In this document: piece after piece, positions 37,964 through 51,304 of the stretch
Layout of the letters: each line of letters begins with the position of its first letter
Position numbering within the stretch: position 1 is the stretch's first letter
Origin: Tetrahymena thermophila SB210
Lineage: Eukaryota > Ciliophora > Oligohymenophorea > Hymenostomatida > Tetrahymenidae
Assembly (NCBI RefSeq): GCF_000189635.1
Contig: NW_002476335.1
Location: forward strand, 372,001-436,000
Direction: 5' to 3'
DNA length: 64,000 nt
Position numbers and translations under genes: made by a program
Notes under the pieces: model-generated
Seen by the model: the letters and a program-made list of their open reading frames with translations, nothing else
What the model was told of the DNA's origin: nothing
The model's database searches: none

Positions 37964-39931
37964 TCAACTCTAGAGCTCGTTTAATTCTGTGCAATTAGTA
38001 GGGTAAGATTTTGGTGTTTCATATATGTCTTTATACTTAGAGTAATAGTGATAAATAGAATAGTAAGGATATAGGGTGATTGTCCATCCTAATATTGCTA
38101 CCCACCATTTTTAATCAAATATATCTAATATTTATAAATAGATTGCAATCATGCTGAGAATGAAGCAAATCAGTGGTGTAATATATTTCATTAAAAATAT
38201 CATATAATTGGGAGTTTATTACCCAATATTTATTTTAATCTTTTCCTCAACTTCTTCCCAGTTTTAAATGTAAAAGTAAAAGTAAATTTCTGTAATTATG
38301 CACACAAACATATTAATGCTAACACTATAATTATCAACAAAATCCAGATAAAAAAATCCAGCTTAGGAGCAAAAGAGAAATGCTGATAGAGATACAATTA
38401 TACAAACACCAGCTCTGATATAATTCATTTAAATGCTAAAACCTTTGTATTCTATATTTTTTCCATGAAACTCGTCTTCTATTGCTGTAGCTAAAGCATC
38501 AATCTATCCAAATTAAGTGTCGATCCCTTTTTTAGTGATATTATTGTTTTTAGATTTTAATCTATATATTTGAATTATAATTATACCTAAGAATATCATG
38601 ACCATAAAAAATATTATTGATAAAATATTAGAAAAAGGCATTTAGACTAAAACAGCTGGAAAAACGATAAATGCAAGATCGGGTCCTTTTAAAGGCATGT
38701 CATTTATATCAATATTGGTAACATTCGACATGTAACCCATGAATGTAAAGATAACTACAGAAGCTAATAGTCCACAACAAACAGTTATTACAGGGATATA
38801 GTAAGAGGTTTTTATTATTTCTTGGTTCATAGGACGATAACTTCCAAAAACGATCAAAACTCCACATCCTGTGCTTACTTAAAAAATAACTTAGTTGGCT
38901 GCATCTACCCATACTTAGCTCTCATATAATTTCGACCAATCTGGTGAAAATAAATAAGAAAGACCATTCATTGCTCCATCCAAAAAAAGTCCTCTTATCA
39001 TTAGTATGAAAAGAAGAATATAAGGAGAAGAGGCTGTAATCACAGAAACTTTACCTGAAACAGTAATTCCCTTACAAATACACAAGTACCTTTTTAAAAA
39101 ATCAATTTAAGTAATCTAAAGATTTAAACTAGAACAAAAGTTACACTATAAATTATGATAAAACATAGCAAAAAAATAAAGGCCAGACTACAGATCCTAT
39201 AGATTCTAGCCCTGATGAGGATCTTAAAACATCTTTATAAAAATATTCCTAATTAATAAGTTTAAATAAAAATTCATATAGCTGTGATCTTGTTTAAAAA
39301 ATTTTATACAGTGTTCCAAGGCTCAGGCGAAGTATAAATATCATCAATTTTCCATGGCAAAGGATATTTAAAGCTCTCCCAAAGATAGTAGATTGAATAT
39401 GCTAGTATCAAATTATAGTAAGTTGACATATTCAATGTTAAGAGTATCCCAAACACTCCTAACCCTTTCCACTTCCTATTAGCCTTTATTTTGTAAAACA
39501 ATATGAACATTATTATTATATTTTAAGGAGTTAATTATATTTAAAGAAATAATAATTACAATTTCAAAGCACTAAGGAGGGCTTCTTTAAAACATTTAAC
39601 CAATAGCTGTTTCAAAATAAAAAGAAGGAATTCCTACTAATACAAGGATTAAAAAATAAGGGATCAAAAAAACTCCTCCTCCATTTTTATAAATTAAATA
39701 AGGGAAACGCCAAACACTACCAAACCCTGCAGCAAATCCTAAAACGCTCAATAAATATTCTGAATAATTGTTAAATTAATCTCTTTTTTCATAGCTTGTA
39801 TGACCAACATGAGCCTTAATAAAAGCCCTATGACTACCTCTAGCTTCATGCTCATCTTGATAATTATCATACCAATTTTCTTCATTGAATTGTTTCTAAT
39901 TTTAAGTAAGGCTTTTAGTTAAATTTTTCAT
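37964..39931 (-). CDS. SLC6-type Na+-coupled symporter
   Basis: Exons 39931-39560, 39483-39310, 39248-39130 and 39089-37964 give 596 residues, typical for the sodium:neurotransmitter symporter family with 12 helices. Helix 1 reads [20 protein letters not shown] (65-84), followed by GGVFLIPYF. The PLPW block and [13 protein letters not shown] are also family hallmarks, and [13 protein letters not shown] leads into a further helix. These carriers import amino acids or amines at the cell surface using the Na+ gradient; the substrate is unknown here. Ser72 replaces the Asn of the GNVWRFPY motif, a residue that contributes to Na+ site 1 in LeuT. Intron 3 is only 40 nt. The acidic, His-rich N-terminus is cytosolic. 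Confidence 0.93.
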
Positions 39932-40494
39932 TGAATCAAACAAAGCTCAGCTATTACCTAAATTTTTGTTATTTGATTTAATTATTTTTTTGATGTTGAT
40001 CAATAATTATCTGAAAATTCTTACTATTTTTACTTTTTTGTATTCAATATGAAATAAACAAATTTTTTAATTAATTAGATACCTAAATATCTAAAAAAAT
40101 CTTAGAAGTAAAAATCTTCTGTTAAATCAAATTCACATAATTTTATCAAAAAAATCAGTAAGGGAAAAAAGCCTGTTAAATCAAATATTAATTATTTATT
40201 AAAAAGTTTATTTTTGAATATTTACAAAAAAAAACGTAAAAAAAAAATATCTTTTTATGAAATCTGACTGAATATATACTCGAAAATTTGCATACCTTAA
40301 AATAAATATTTTTGTACAATTTTAAAAGATAAATAATGAATTTTGAACTAATTAGAATTTAATTTTCAGTTTCTTATTATTTTTTAATTTTTTTCATTTT
40401 ATTAATCTAAATTCTTCTCTTCTTATAGCTCTTAATTATTTAGCAATCAGTAATTCAAATTTTATGAGGATAAGAAGAATAAATAAATGAGTTT
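39932..40494. other. intergenic, no gene seen
   Basis: AT-rich promoter region of the symporter gene and 3' flank of the importin-like gene; nothing else seen. Confidence 0.6.
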
Positions 40495-42296
40495 TCAGTA
40501 TTTTTTTAAATAGTTTTCATATATTCTTTCAGAAATTTGGCTAATTTCATCATTTACATGGTTAAAAAGTTCCTCAAAGCTTTGTGAATACCCTTGCTAA
40601 ATTAAAAATAAAGCTTATTGATTTATATTACTTTATTGTTTTTTTAACTTCTCTTCACTGCTTTCTAGAATATTTTCAATACCTAATAAAGCATATTTAA
40701 GTGTTTTACTGTTTAAGTTAAAGTAAGATTTAATTATTTTAGATATTTATTCAAACAATCCATTTTCTATTACCAAATCTACGCTATCTCTTTAGCATTA
40801 AAAAAAAAATTTATTATTGTTATTAGTTAATAAAATAAGTTACTCTGTAGATAAACAAGCAAGATTTATTGGAATATTAATTATCTCCATTTGAACCTTT
40901 TTATAAAGTAAAATCACTCATTTAATATTTGTTAAAAAAAAATATTAATTACCTCATCCCATATTTATTCGTCTAAAATGCTATTTACTTTTTTAAGAAT
41001 TTTTTTATCTTTAAAGATAAGTTATTATGTTTTTAAATCACCCAAAGCAATATTTGATAAGATTGTAGCAATATATGAATTTATTTTATTGATTTCAACT
41101 TACTTTTAATGAGGTTAAAGGATTGATCCCAAAATTTAGACAAGTTTAGTAGACTTGTATAAATTGTAAAGGAGTCCATTAATGTCATATTTTGTATCTA
41201 AAGCAGTAATATTGATAAATATGTTTAAAATATTAATCAATTTTTTATTTTCATCTGCTTTATTGCCTTAGCTAATTTATTCTGTCATTTAACTTTAAGT
41301 AGACATGTTAGAAATGCTTTATTTTAAAGTTTTTTTTTATTCGTATATGCAATTCACCAAAAAATGTATTAACTTAGAATTATTCTACACAAAACATTAA
41401 ATATTTCGATCATTATTGTTTTCAAGATACTCCAAAATTATACTTATGATTTGATTAAAAATGTATTCGGGATCATTAAATTTGAAGGCATTTATAATCA
41501 TCATATGTAAGTATTAAATTATTTTATTTAGTTTTTTACATTTTATATGTGGAGGGTTTAAAAAGAGCTTCTCCGTAGTACATAGCAGAGCAGTTATGAA
41601 TTAGTCTTCTTTTTAAAGTGATGGTAATTAAAATACATTCTGGTATTGATTTTCAATATAGCTGATTATTGGATATTAATCTATGATTTTATCTCTAAAA
41701 TCTTCTTAGCTAAAAATATTATAAAGGCAGTGTAAGCATTTGTCAATTATTTTAGGTTCATTACTATAGATTTACATAGTATTCATGAGCTTCTACATAT
41801 AATTACCTTTCATAAATATACTACACATTTCTTCACTAAAACATAAGCAATTACCTAATAATATTATTTATTTCAAAGTATACTCAAATTCATTTTAGTT
41901 TGATAAGAGTAGATCTAGCAAAAAAATAGATTTTGCTTCTTCGCTAAATATTGTTTAGAACTCATTAATTTTTACTTAGTCTAAGCACATTTATTCTAAA
42001 ATATAATCGATTAATTAATCAAATAGTTTTCCTAATTCTTCCTTTTACATCTCTCTCAACTACCCAATATTAATAAGTATCTCTTAAAGCACTGATCTAT
42101 TTTCTTAATCATTATTAATTTATTGTTTAACTTAGCTCTACTACTACTGCTAATTCATTTAATCTCTATTTTATAATAGCCTAGTTCTATTAGATTATAG
42201 AGTTGCATGCTAATGTCTTTATCTTATTTCTACTCTAAACTTTGATTTTTTATTTTACAAAGCTAAGTGTAGGCCATAATCTTCACCATCGTCCAT
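40495..42296 (-). CDS. divergent importin-alpha-like armadillo protein
   Basis: Exons 42296-40953 and 40896-40495 (56-nt intron) give 581 residues, close to importin alpha (about 530). Near the N-terminus KFRVEIRQRHQHATLQSNRT resembles an importin-beta-binding segment but is less basic than usual. The body reads as stacked alpha-helical repeats, with importin-alpha-like landmarks: ILSNIALGDLKTQQLI (compare WxxSNIAxGxxxQ), INIPINLACLSTEQLILL and, near the C-terminus, YALLGIENILESSEEKL (compare ALEGLENIL). The family ferries nuclear-localisation-signal cargo with importin beta. The Trp-Asn ladder that binds the signal looks eroded. Ciliates have expanded sets of importin alphas serving their two nuclei, so a specialised paralogue is plausible but is inference. 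An in-frame open stretch precedes the ATG but contains no other Met. Confidence 0.65.
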
Positions 42297-42772
42297 CTCT
42301 AATAGAATAAAATTGTTCCCTAATTTAATCAATAATATCTTTAAAATATCTACTTAATTGTAGTAAAAATTAATTAAAAAATAATCTTAATTTTTCAATA
42401 ATTTAGCATACTAAATCAATAAATAAATAAATAAATTATTGTTTATTTTGTTTTCCCTAACAAATTCTAATTATTCTAAATTATTCCGCCATATATAAAC
42501 TTCAAATGAGAAATAAATCAATATTTTATTAAAAATAATTGAACTTTTAATATTTAAATTATAGCTGTTTAAACATAAATAAAAATATCAACTCACTTTT
42601 TTTAAATTAAAAACTAAATTGAAAAATAAAAAAAAATATTTTAATTAAATAAACTTATCAAATAAATAAATCTACATTCATATTTTTTAAAATAAAAATA
42701 CATTAGTGTATCATCCATCTATAAAAAAAATATAAACTATTATTTATAAATTAATTTAAATAAATTTATTTT
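42297..42772. other. intergenic, no gene seen
   Basis: AT-rich spacer with an AAAT tract (42418-42436). A short frame starting near 42490 (minus) ends inside the importin-like gene in another frame and is rejected. Confidence 0.55.
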
Positions 42773-43255
42773 TCATTTAGGTTTCTTAGAAGTAAAGTAA
42801 GAGTTAATTACTTTTAAACCCTCATCATTATGTATATGAGTGCAGGGATATTCTCTCCTTAAAAATTACTTAGGATGAAGGCCAAGTTCCTCAAAGTTAG
42901 TAATTTAACTAAAAGCTTCTTATATTTATGTTCCAGGAACGCAATAGTAAACTTCTTTAGCTCCACAGGCTGAAATAGCAGTAGAACACATAGGACAAGG
43001 TTATGCACTAGCATATATAATGCAATCCTTTAGTATTAGGGATTTTTCTTATTTGCAAGCTAATCTTATAGCCACTGTTTCAGCATGGGCAGTAGGATCA
43101 TAATCGATGTATAACCTATTATGAGCTCTTACAATTATTTTTCCATCTCTAACTATAACGCATCCGAAAGGTTCTCCATCTCCAGTAATTACAGCCAACT
43201 CAGCTTCTTTTATAGCTTCTTATATAAAATATTAATGATCGTTCATTTATTCCAT
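42773..43255 (-). CDS. cytidine/guanine deaminase-family zinc enzyme
   Basis: A single exon encoding 160 residues. The zinc site is complete: PTAHAE gives His57 and the proton-shuttling Glu59, and PCPMC gives Cys87 and Cys90. The middle (PFGCVIVRDGKIIVRAHN) and the spacing match the CMP/dCMP-type deaminase fold, closest in look to bacterial-type guanine deaminases and tRNA adenosine deaminases. The reaction is hydrolytic deamination of a nucleobase, nucleoside or RNA base; guanine is my best guess, because the length and a C-terminal FLRREYPCTHIHND-like tail resemble guanine deaminase more than TadA. Two in-frame ATGs lie nine nt apart; I chose the upstream one. No targeting signal is seen. 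Confidence 0.88.
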
Positions 43256-44136
43256 TTTTGATTTTTGATTATATTTTTATTAATTTTTTTACTACTTAAG
43301 TATTTATATCTTTCTATGATATTTGAATTTCGATTTTACATTCTAAAAAAGTTTCTAAAATATCTCTATTAAATTAACAAAATTATGGCCAAAAAATGAG
43401 GTCAATAGTTGTAAATAATGTGGCAAACAAATACTATATATTAAAAAGTTTAAATTATTTAATGAAGAAAAGAAAATTGATATGCTTTTATAATAATAAT
43501 TTTAAATTACATTGTCCCATTTCATGTGTAAAAGCAGGAGCTTTCATAGAAATATCACAAAAAGATAAATTTATGGATTAATATAACTTTATTATGTTAA
43601 TACTTTTGTTATCTATTATACCTGAAATAGACACTTTATAAGAAAATTTCTTGTGCACAAGAAATCATAAAAATTTTTGTGAAGTTTGAATTTCTTTTAT
43701 AGGTAATTCAATCAAAATAAGATTTATTTTAATAATATAGAAAAGTAATTATAAATTTAAAGATTTTTTATTGTTAAAAACTAAGTATTTTCAATAATCA
43801 AATGTAATAAATTTAGATTTATATTTAAAATTTTATAATTTTTAATATGAAAATATTAAAATTCAAAAAAGAGTTTTAGAGTTTATTTTTAATGATAGTA
43901 ATATGTCTTAATTAATGAGCAATTAAAGTATATTTAGCAGCTGTCATATAAAAAAGTATTAAAAATAGTTTAAATAAGGTTATTTATATTTTTCAAAAAT
44001 AAATGAATAATTAGTTTTTTATTTTTTTATCAAGTATAAAAATATAATTAGAATATTTGAAATTAAATAAATTTAAAAACTATAAATAAAAATAAAGTAT
44101 TTTAAATAATTTAAATAATTAATTGAATATATTTTA
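43256..44136. other. intergenic; one weak ORF
   Basis: Mostly featureless AT-rich DNA. A 97-residue frame (43396-43689, plus, ATG to TGA in the ciliate code) is slightly less AT-rich than its surroundings but has no recognisable motif. It could be chance or a small gene. Confidence 0.4.
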
Positions 44137-47100
44137 TCACCTAGATTCTGCTCTGTATTTTATATTTAGATAAACATTTTTTAATTCCTTTTTTTCTTCT
44201 TTGCTCATCATGTTAAGTGCTTTTTAGAATTTTTCTTATAACTTTTGCATTTTATTAAATACTTCTTGCTCTTACTTTGACATCTTCTTAGAAGGGCTAT
44301 AGAATTTTGTAGGCTATCTCATAAATGTATGTACATTATTTTATAAATTTTTCTTTTTATTTTGCTTTAACTGTATTAGAGATTATTAGAGTGCAATTTG
44401 TTAAATATCTTCAACAACAGGAGCTAAGTTTTAATTAGTTTATATAGCCCTTTGTATTATTATAGTTTGGTCTTAAAATATTTTTTTTCTTATTATTTCC
44501 TCCTCTAAATCCTCATTTTATTTGACTAATCTTTAAATTACATCCATAAATTCATTGTCTATATCTAGGTCTTCTTCATTTACTTCTTACAAGATATTAT
44601 TTTTCTGATTCAATATTAAATTATCACTGAATTTAAGTCTTGCTCTCATCTAATAAAATAAAAGTTAAAGATAAAAAACCAATTGAAAATTAATTATTTT
44701 TTATTTATATATTTAAAATAATTACAAAATCTCTTTTATTTTTGTCTACTTAATCGAGCAAAGATAAATCTTATTAAAGATTTGGTTTTTGTTCTAAGAT
44801 TTACTCAGGCTCACAAGATTCTCTTAAACTTATGAATTACATTTCTTATTAAACTTACTTGTACAATATCAAATTAAAATTCTAGTCCTCTTCTATATCT
44901 GCTCTTTATTCTAATTTATCAACTAGCTTTTAAATAACTTTTCTTTTTTCAATTAGACTCATCTTATCATTTATTCTGTATTCATTTAGTATTTCATTAA
45001 TAGCACTTTATTTTAGTGCTCCTCTTTAAGCTGTGTTTTTAAAACTTTTTGCTTTTATTAATCTTTATGAAGATTTAAGGTTAGAAACGCTCCTATTTAA
45101 ATAATTTTTAATAGTTTGACTTGAGATAAAATTAAAATTATTTACTTTTTAAATGAAAATATATTGGAGTCTTATTCTTTCATAATATTTGCTTACTCCT
45201 CTAGTTCTACAAAAGACTCACTCACAATTTAAAATAAAGAAGCTGCACTGAATCCTTAAGCTATTGATTTTTTATTCTGAAACTTTTAATCAACCAATTT
45301 TTGAATATCAGATAGGTTATGTTAAGTAAGGATTTTATTAATAGAGGGGTTCTCATCAAGATAACTTAATGATGGCTGTTGTTAATATGGGTAACTACTC
45401 ATTGATTTTTAGTGTTGCAGTGTAGATATTATACTATTTGATTATCTTAATTTCTATCCCTCTTTATTCTTAAATTCATTTTAGGTATTTGTCTTTACAA
45501 GTGTAGGTCTGCTTTTTTATTTATTATTGTTAGTATTTATACTATTCTTTTTCTATAAAAACTTTTTTTTGCTCTCATCTTTCAAATTTGTTTGGCTTTG
45601 TAATCTTGTCAAAGATATTTGACTTTAAGACTTTAAATCACTAGCAAAAACACTTGATTCCTATTCCAAACCAATGCTTAGATCTCCTGAATATAATTAG
45701 GATTAATCCAATTCTTATTTTTTATTCTTTTGCTTTTAATCTTGTTCATCAGATTCATTTTCATTTTATACATCAAATCTCTTAATGTTTTTTTAAATAG
45801 AGTAAAAAAAAATAAATAAATTAAATTTGAAATAAAATTAAAGAAAAATAAATTAAATTTTAATTAAAATAAATTATTTTAAATTTTATTGAGTTTACCA
45901 CTTATTGTTTAATACTTTAAATTGCTTCATTCTAGTTGTTTTTTTCCTCGTGAGAGCTTACTTCTGTATCATTCTTGATATTTGATGAATTTTGATCTTT
46001 ACCATATATTTCTGTTTGATTCTATTCTTAATCAAATTAAGTTTGTTCTCTATTTTCTTTTTCATTCAATAAATTCTTCAAATTTGTATTTTCATCTTCA
46101 AGAGTTGCAACTCTTTCTTTTAAGTTACTGATTAATTCGTTTTCATTACTATCGATTCTATTTCTAGATTTATTTAATTTTTCTATCATTTTTTCAGCTT
46201 ATTCTTCATTAAAAAATGGATTATAGCCTCCAGGTTTGTTAAGAGTTGCTTTTGTTGCAATGACTTTGTCAGCCATTTCAAAGAACTCAGTTATTTTCTC
46301 ATTTCTTGTATTGATTGATTAAGTTTCCAAATGATTGAATTCCTGTTAAGCATTAAATTGTTAGGCCATAGCCAATTTAGCTTGCTATAAATTTAAAACT
46401 TTTGAAGCATCTGAGTGCATTCTTTGGCTAGATTTGATAGCTTTCTTTTTGTTAAGTCTTTGCTGCTGTGTCATCAATTAACTTAGTTTTTCTTTTTCGT
46501 ATTCAGTTTTTGATTAGATACTTCTTTAAGTGTCAGGTACAGCAGAAAGTTGTGGGGAATCCAAATTTGACCTAGAAGATTAATTAGATCTTTGTGAATT
46601 TAATTATGGGGAGTCTTTATTTGCCGATAAAGTTATGTAATTTTTTGATTTGGGTAATTCCAATAAAGAAGGAGTATTTACTCTTTACTATCCAATATCA
46701 GCTTATTTTAAAGCATCCATAAGTATTTGCTAACTTTACTTAACTTCTCTATTTCTTTTTACTTCTGCCTAACTAAGAGATGAATACTCACTAAATTTAT
46801 CTTCTTAGTTTAACTTGAAACTATCATCAACAATAGAGTTATTTCTTATTTGTACCAAGGAATCAGATATCATTATGCTTGGAATTTTATTTTTTTTACT
46901 TTACTCGTCTGATTATTGCAAATCTGTCATAGAATCCTTTTATGCATAAAGAGGATTAAACTTGCTTAAAGATATGCGTTCTTCATTCAACATAATTATA
47001 GATTTCTAAGTACTCTAGGAGTTTTATTATGCTAATTAAATTTCAAATGTTTAGTTTTTTTTTAAGTTAACTTAATTAATTGGTGACTCATTTTCATCTA

Positions 47101-50100
47101 AATCCTCAATAAGTGGCTAAATATAATCATATGAATTCTTGAATCTTATTTTCTATAAAAATAAAAACCGTTTATAAATTTATAAAATAATTAATTAAAA
47201 ATAATTTCAATTCAATTTACCTATTAAGATAAACTAATAATGTTATTTATGGGCTCATGCTGTTTTATTGGGGACTCTTATCTAAAAATGCTAAATGATG
47301 GTATTATGACATCACTCTGTTAAGATTTTTCTGAAACTTAACTCAAAGAAATATTTTTTTCCATACTTTCATCATAAACTATTTAATCTTCTGCTTCTTT
47401 AATTGAGTTAATGCTGTCAATAGCTGGAATAGAGTCATTCTAAGTATTAGATTGTTAAGATTTTTAAGATTGCTTTGGTTCACTTTATATGCTTTGAGAA
47501 ATTTTAATATCTTTATTTTTATCTCCCTCAAAAGAATCAACAACTGATTTCTATTACTTATCTAGAGAATTATCCATCTATTTCTATTAATTATCAAAAG
47601 AATCAACAATTTATTTCTGTTATTTATCATGAGAATCAATAATTTATTTCTATTATTTACTATTAGTTAATTCTAGTAGATGACTTTTTATCTTTGTAAG
47701 ACTAATAGATTGCTATTACTATTCTTGGTTGTCATTATTAAAGTTTTCTTATTTTGCTTATTAATTAAGTTCAAAGAAATCATTTTAAGATTCTTCATCT
47801 AAAATCTTCGTTATATTTTTGAATCCTTGTGTATTTAATGGGGTGCTTTATGATAATGATGCATTTTTTTACAAAGGGGTAATAGATTCTTAACTTTAAA
47901 GAGTTTGAGTTTTTAATTATTTCAAATCAATTTAGTTAACTTTTTCTTTCTTAGAATCAACGTCATCTGTTACTTCTAGTTTATTTTACTTCATACTATC
48001 TTTGAATACGTTTTTGTTTTGTAATAATTTTTTAGTATCTTCCTACTATGGATGATCTGTAATGAAAGTTGAACTTTCTCCCTTTTTTGTTTTTTTTTTA
48101 AGCTTGCTAAAAAATTCTTTTTCCATTTTTGATTGGACATAATCTTAATAGCCCAAAGAATTTTATTGTTTATACTTTTTTTTTCTTTCAGCTTACTAAG
48201 TTGTAGAGACTCTAATACTTTTACTTTAATTTGAAAGCTTTTAAGAAGAATAGCTTCTGTGTAATTACTACTTACTCTACCTATCAAGTGTGCTATTTTA
48301 TTTATTAAATTATTCGCTAAATTCTTATGAATTTGATTTATTTTTCTTCTTGGTTTTTTTTAACTTTGCAGCTAATATCTCATTGACTGATTTAATAATT
48401 ATCTGTTTTAGATCTTGTAAAATAGTTTATCTCTAATAAATAATTTTTTACAACTATGCAATATCAGAAAGTGATACAATATCAATTTCATCACTGTTTA
48501 TCATTTTATCAATTGTCTTTTTAATAAAAATATCCTCTCGAGTATACACATTCAATTCAGTAGGAAGATTTGTTTATTGAGAGTTAATATTGCAATCTTT
48601 TAATTATAGATTCTAGTTTTTAGGACTCTAGCTCCTGCTTTTACTTTTAGACTTTTGAGCTGAGTTACCTTAAGATAATTTTTCTGTATTTTAATTATTT
48701 CTGCCTTCTTTTCCCTATTAATTTAATTCTGAAAATCTTTATTTATACCATCTTACTATTTCATCATAGTGGTTCATTTCTTATAAGCCTTAATCAATAA
48801 TAAATTGTTAAAACTTAAACTAGCTTTCTAACTTTTCTTATTAGTTGCTAGGGTTTTCATTTTACTTTAACTGATTTATCTTAGTATCATCAAAATCAAT
48901 ACTCTTCATACTTACAGGCTGTGAGCTTTTAGCTGAGATTTAGTTTTTTATAAAATTTTTTTCTTTTAGCAAAGCACTAAAACTCTATGAAGAAACTGTA
49001 TTATTGTTTAACATTTATACAATTTTATTAGGATTAGGTGTTTCTGGCTACTAAAGTTATTTCCAAGTTTCTTTAATTAGGTCTTTTGCTAATAAATATT
49101 TATGTAAACCGTGTACTAAATTATTTTCAGTATTTTATTTAGTCTCATTTTCTGAATCTGAAATTATTTATTGTATAGGAGGAGCAGATATATATTTTTA
49201 TATATTATTTTATTTTTCTTCTTATGCTTTTGTAATTAAATAATTAGCTATTTTTAGCTATTACTCATATCTCATTCTGATATTTGGCTTAGACATATGA
49301 AATCTGTTGTAATTCGTTGCATTTTTTCTAGTCTGAATAAAATATTCATCATTCCCCTCTTTGTCAAATCTCTCTAAATGATGGTAGTACTCCTCAACAT
49401 CCTTTTAAGTTTAGTATTTTTTTTCATTATCAGATGAGGGATTCTGTTAAGAATAATATCGGTTCTTTGAGCTAATTCTTTCAAAGTGATTTAATAAATC
49501 TGGATTATATATTGATTTGCAGCCAAAGTTGGCTCTCCTTGATAAGTAATCTTTGAGGGGATCGATTCCTGCAGAAATCATCATAAGCCTTATATCTACA
49601 TCAGTCAGTATTTATTCTGATTAATTTGTATTGAAGTTTTTTTATGGAACCTACTAAGATACTTATTTCAAGTCAAATAAATTTTAACTTTAAGAAGTGT
49701 TAGTTTTATAAGTACCTACTAGCTTTTCATCTGTATTACGAAATCTTGTTCTGGAGATAAAATATTTTTGTTTCTAACTTTCGTTTAATTAAGATTTAAT
49801 ATCGTTTTAAATTTATGTTTGTTGTATTTGATTTCCTCCTTCAGAATTTTAAGGATCAGGTATAAAGCTTACTTAATCTGTTTAAAATTATTTCTGTTAA
49901 CTATTTATTTATGCCCTTGATGCTATAAAGAATGGTTTTTAGATATCGAGAGTAAAGCAATTAGTACTATTTGATCTATTTATTGTGCTTTACAGATTTG
50001 ATTTACTTTTTGATTATTTCCCTTAATTTTTATTTGGTTTTTTCTTTTTTTCTGTACTAAATGCAGTTTTTTCATTTTTAATAATTTGGGATGTCCCTTT

Positions 50101-50766
50101 TTAGTTTTTAACATATATTTTTTAAGAACTATTATCAGTATTTATTTCCATTTAATTTTGAGCTTCTAGTAAATCATCTAAATTTAACTAACGGTTATTT
50201 GCTGATTTAGGCTGAAAATCTAATAATTCTTTTTAGTCTTTATTTAAGTTAGTTATTGAGCTGGTTCTGTAATTTGTGAATTTGATGTAAGTATTCTTGC
50301 TCGCATAATCTCTAATTTATAATAAATTATTAAGTTATAATATATTTTTAATGTTTATCATTTAAAAAATTATTATTCAAATTAACCTATATTTAAGAGC
50401 TGGATATAATTAGTATTCTTATTCTCTTGTCAAAGGCCTTTTTTATGCATTTATGTAATTTTGAGTCTTTGGAATCTCCCTGAAACTGTTAGCTCTTTAT
50501 AATTAAGAATTTTGAAAGCCTATCTAAGTCTAAAATTAAGCGGTAGGAGAACATTCAATTTGATGTTCTGCCATATTTTCAGTATCAATATTTTATATTC
50601 TATCAGATGGAAAAGTAAATTTCTATTTCATCCAATTTACTGAAGTTGTTGCTCCACTATATCCAGTACTACTTGGAGAGTGAAACAAAGTAAAAAAACT
50701 TTTTCTTTCTGAAGGCAAAGCTATTTCCTATACTTATGAACGCTTAACAGCATTATTAGTAGACAT
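44137..50766 (-). CDS. very large Q-rich coiled-coil protein with 11-residue repeats
   Basis: Exons 50766-50387, 50311-47221, 47152-45899, 45780-45146, 45092-44726 and 44649-44137 give 2079 residues; all phases agree. Composition is dominated by Q, K, S, N and E, with most Gln from TAA/TAG. A less biased, perhaps folded patch lies around residue 370 (DPLKDYLSRRANFGC). Residues 1012-1055 are four tandem copies of an 11-residue unit resembling KQQKQIVDSFD. Towards the C-terminus, heptad-rich segments (NELISNLKERVATLEDEN, KEEKKELKNVYL) predict coiled coils. No enzyme domain, membrane helix or signal peptide is seen. Such proteins in ciliates are often cortical or basal-body scaffolds; that is inference, and I recognise no family. 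Confidence 0.78.
47527..47658 (-). repeat. four tandem 33-bp coding repeats
   Basis: Inside exon 2 of the large Q-rich gene. Units encode KQQKQIIDSHD, KQQKQIVDSFD, NQQKQMDNSLD and KQQKSVVDSFE. The period is exactly 33 bp with no frame slip. Eleven residues equals three turns of alpha helix, so the block could form a right-handed or straight helical segment. Confidence 0.85.
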
Positions 50767-51304
50767 ATCAAATGCAATAAAAATGTTTATAAAAGTAGTT
50801 TTTATAAACTGGCTTTTTGAAAATTCTAGTTATTAATTGTTAAATTATTAAATATAACAAAGTTTATGTTATTTTTACAATTCTTAATCAAACAATACCA
50901 AATTTTAGCAAATTAATTATTTTTTAGAGTTGTATCATAAAAAATACTTTAAAAAATAAAATCAGTCTGATAAAAAAAGTGATTTGATGCATAGTTTATT
51001 TCTTTATATTTTATATGTTATTTATTTTTTTATTTCATACATTTTCCACTTCAGTAAATGCTTATAAAATAAAAATAAAAAAAACAACCTAAGTAACACA
51101 TTTCAGATAGAAGTAAAGTATTTAAATTTTAAGAATGTAAAGAGAAACTAAAATTGTACAACAAAAATAATAACCAATCCATACATTCTGATATTTTAAT
51201 TTGCTTTATAGATATTCTTTTTATAATTTATTTTTTTTACTATTAAAATTGTTTTTTTTTTTTGATAACTCTAAAACTAGTTATTTCCCTTTCATTCACA
51301 TTTA
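50767..51304. other. intergenic, no gene seen
   Basis: AT-rich promoter of the large Q-rich gene and 3' flank of the PG-repeat gene; nothing else seen. Confidence 0.6.

Noticed and set aside
43396-43689. 97-residue frame in the ciliate code
   Set aside because: No motif and no splice or neighbour support; kept only as a note in the gap entry.
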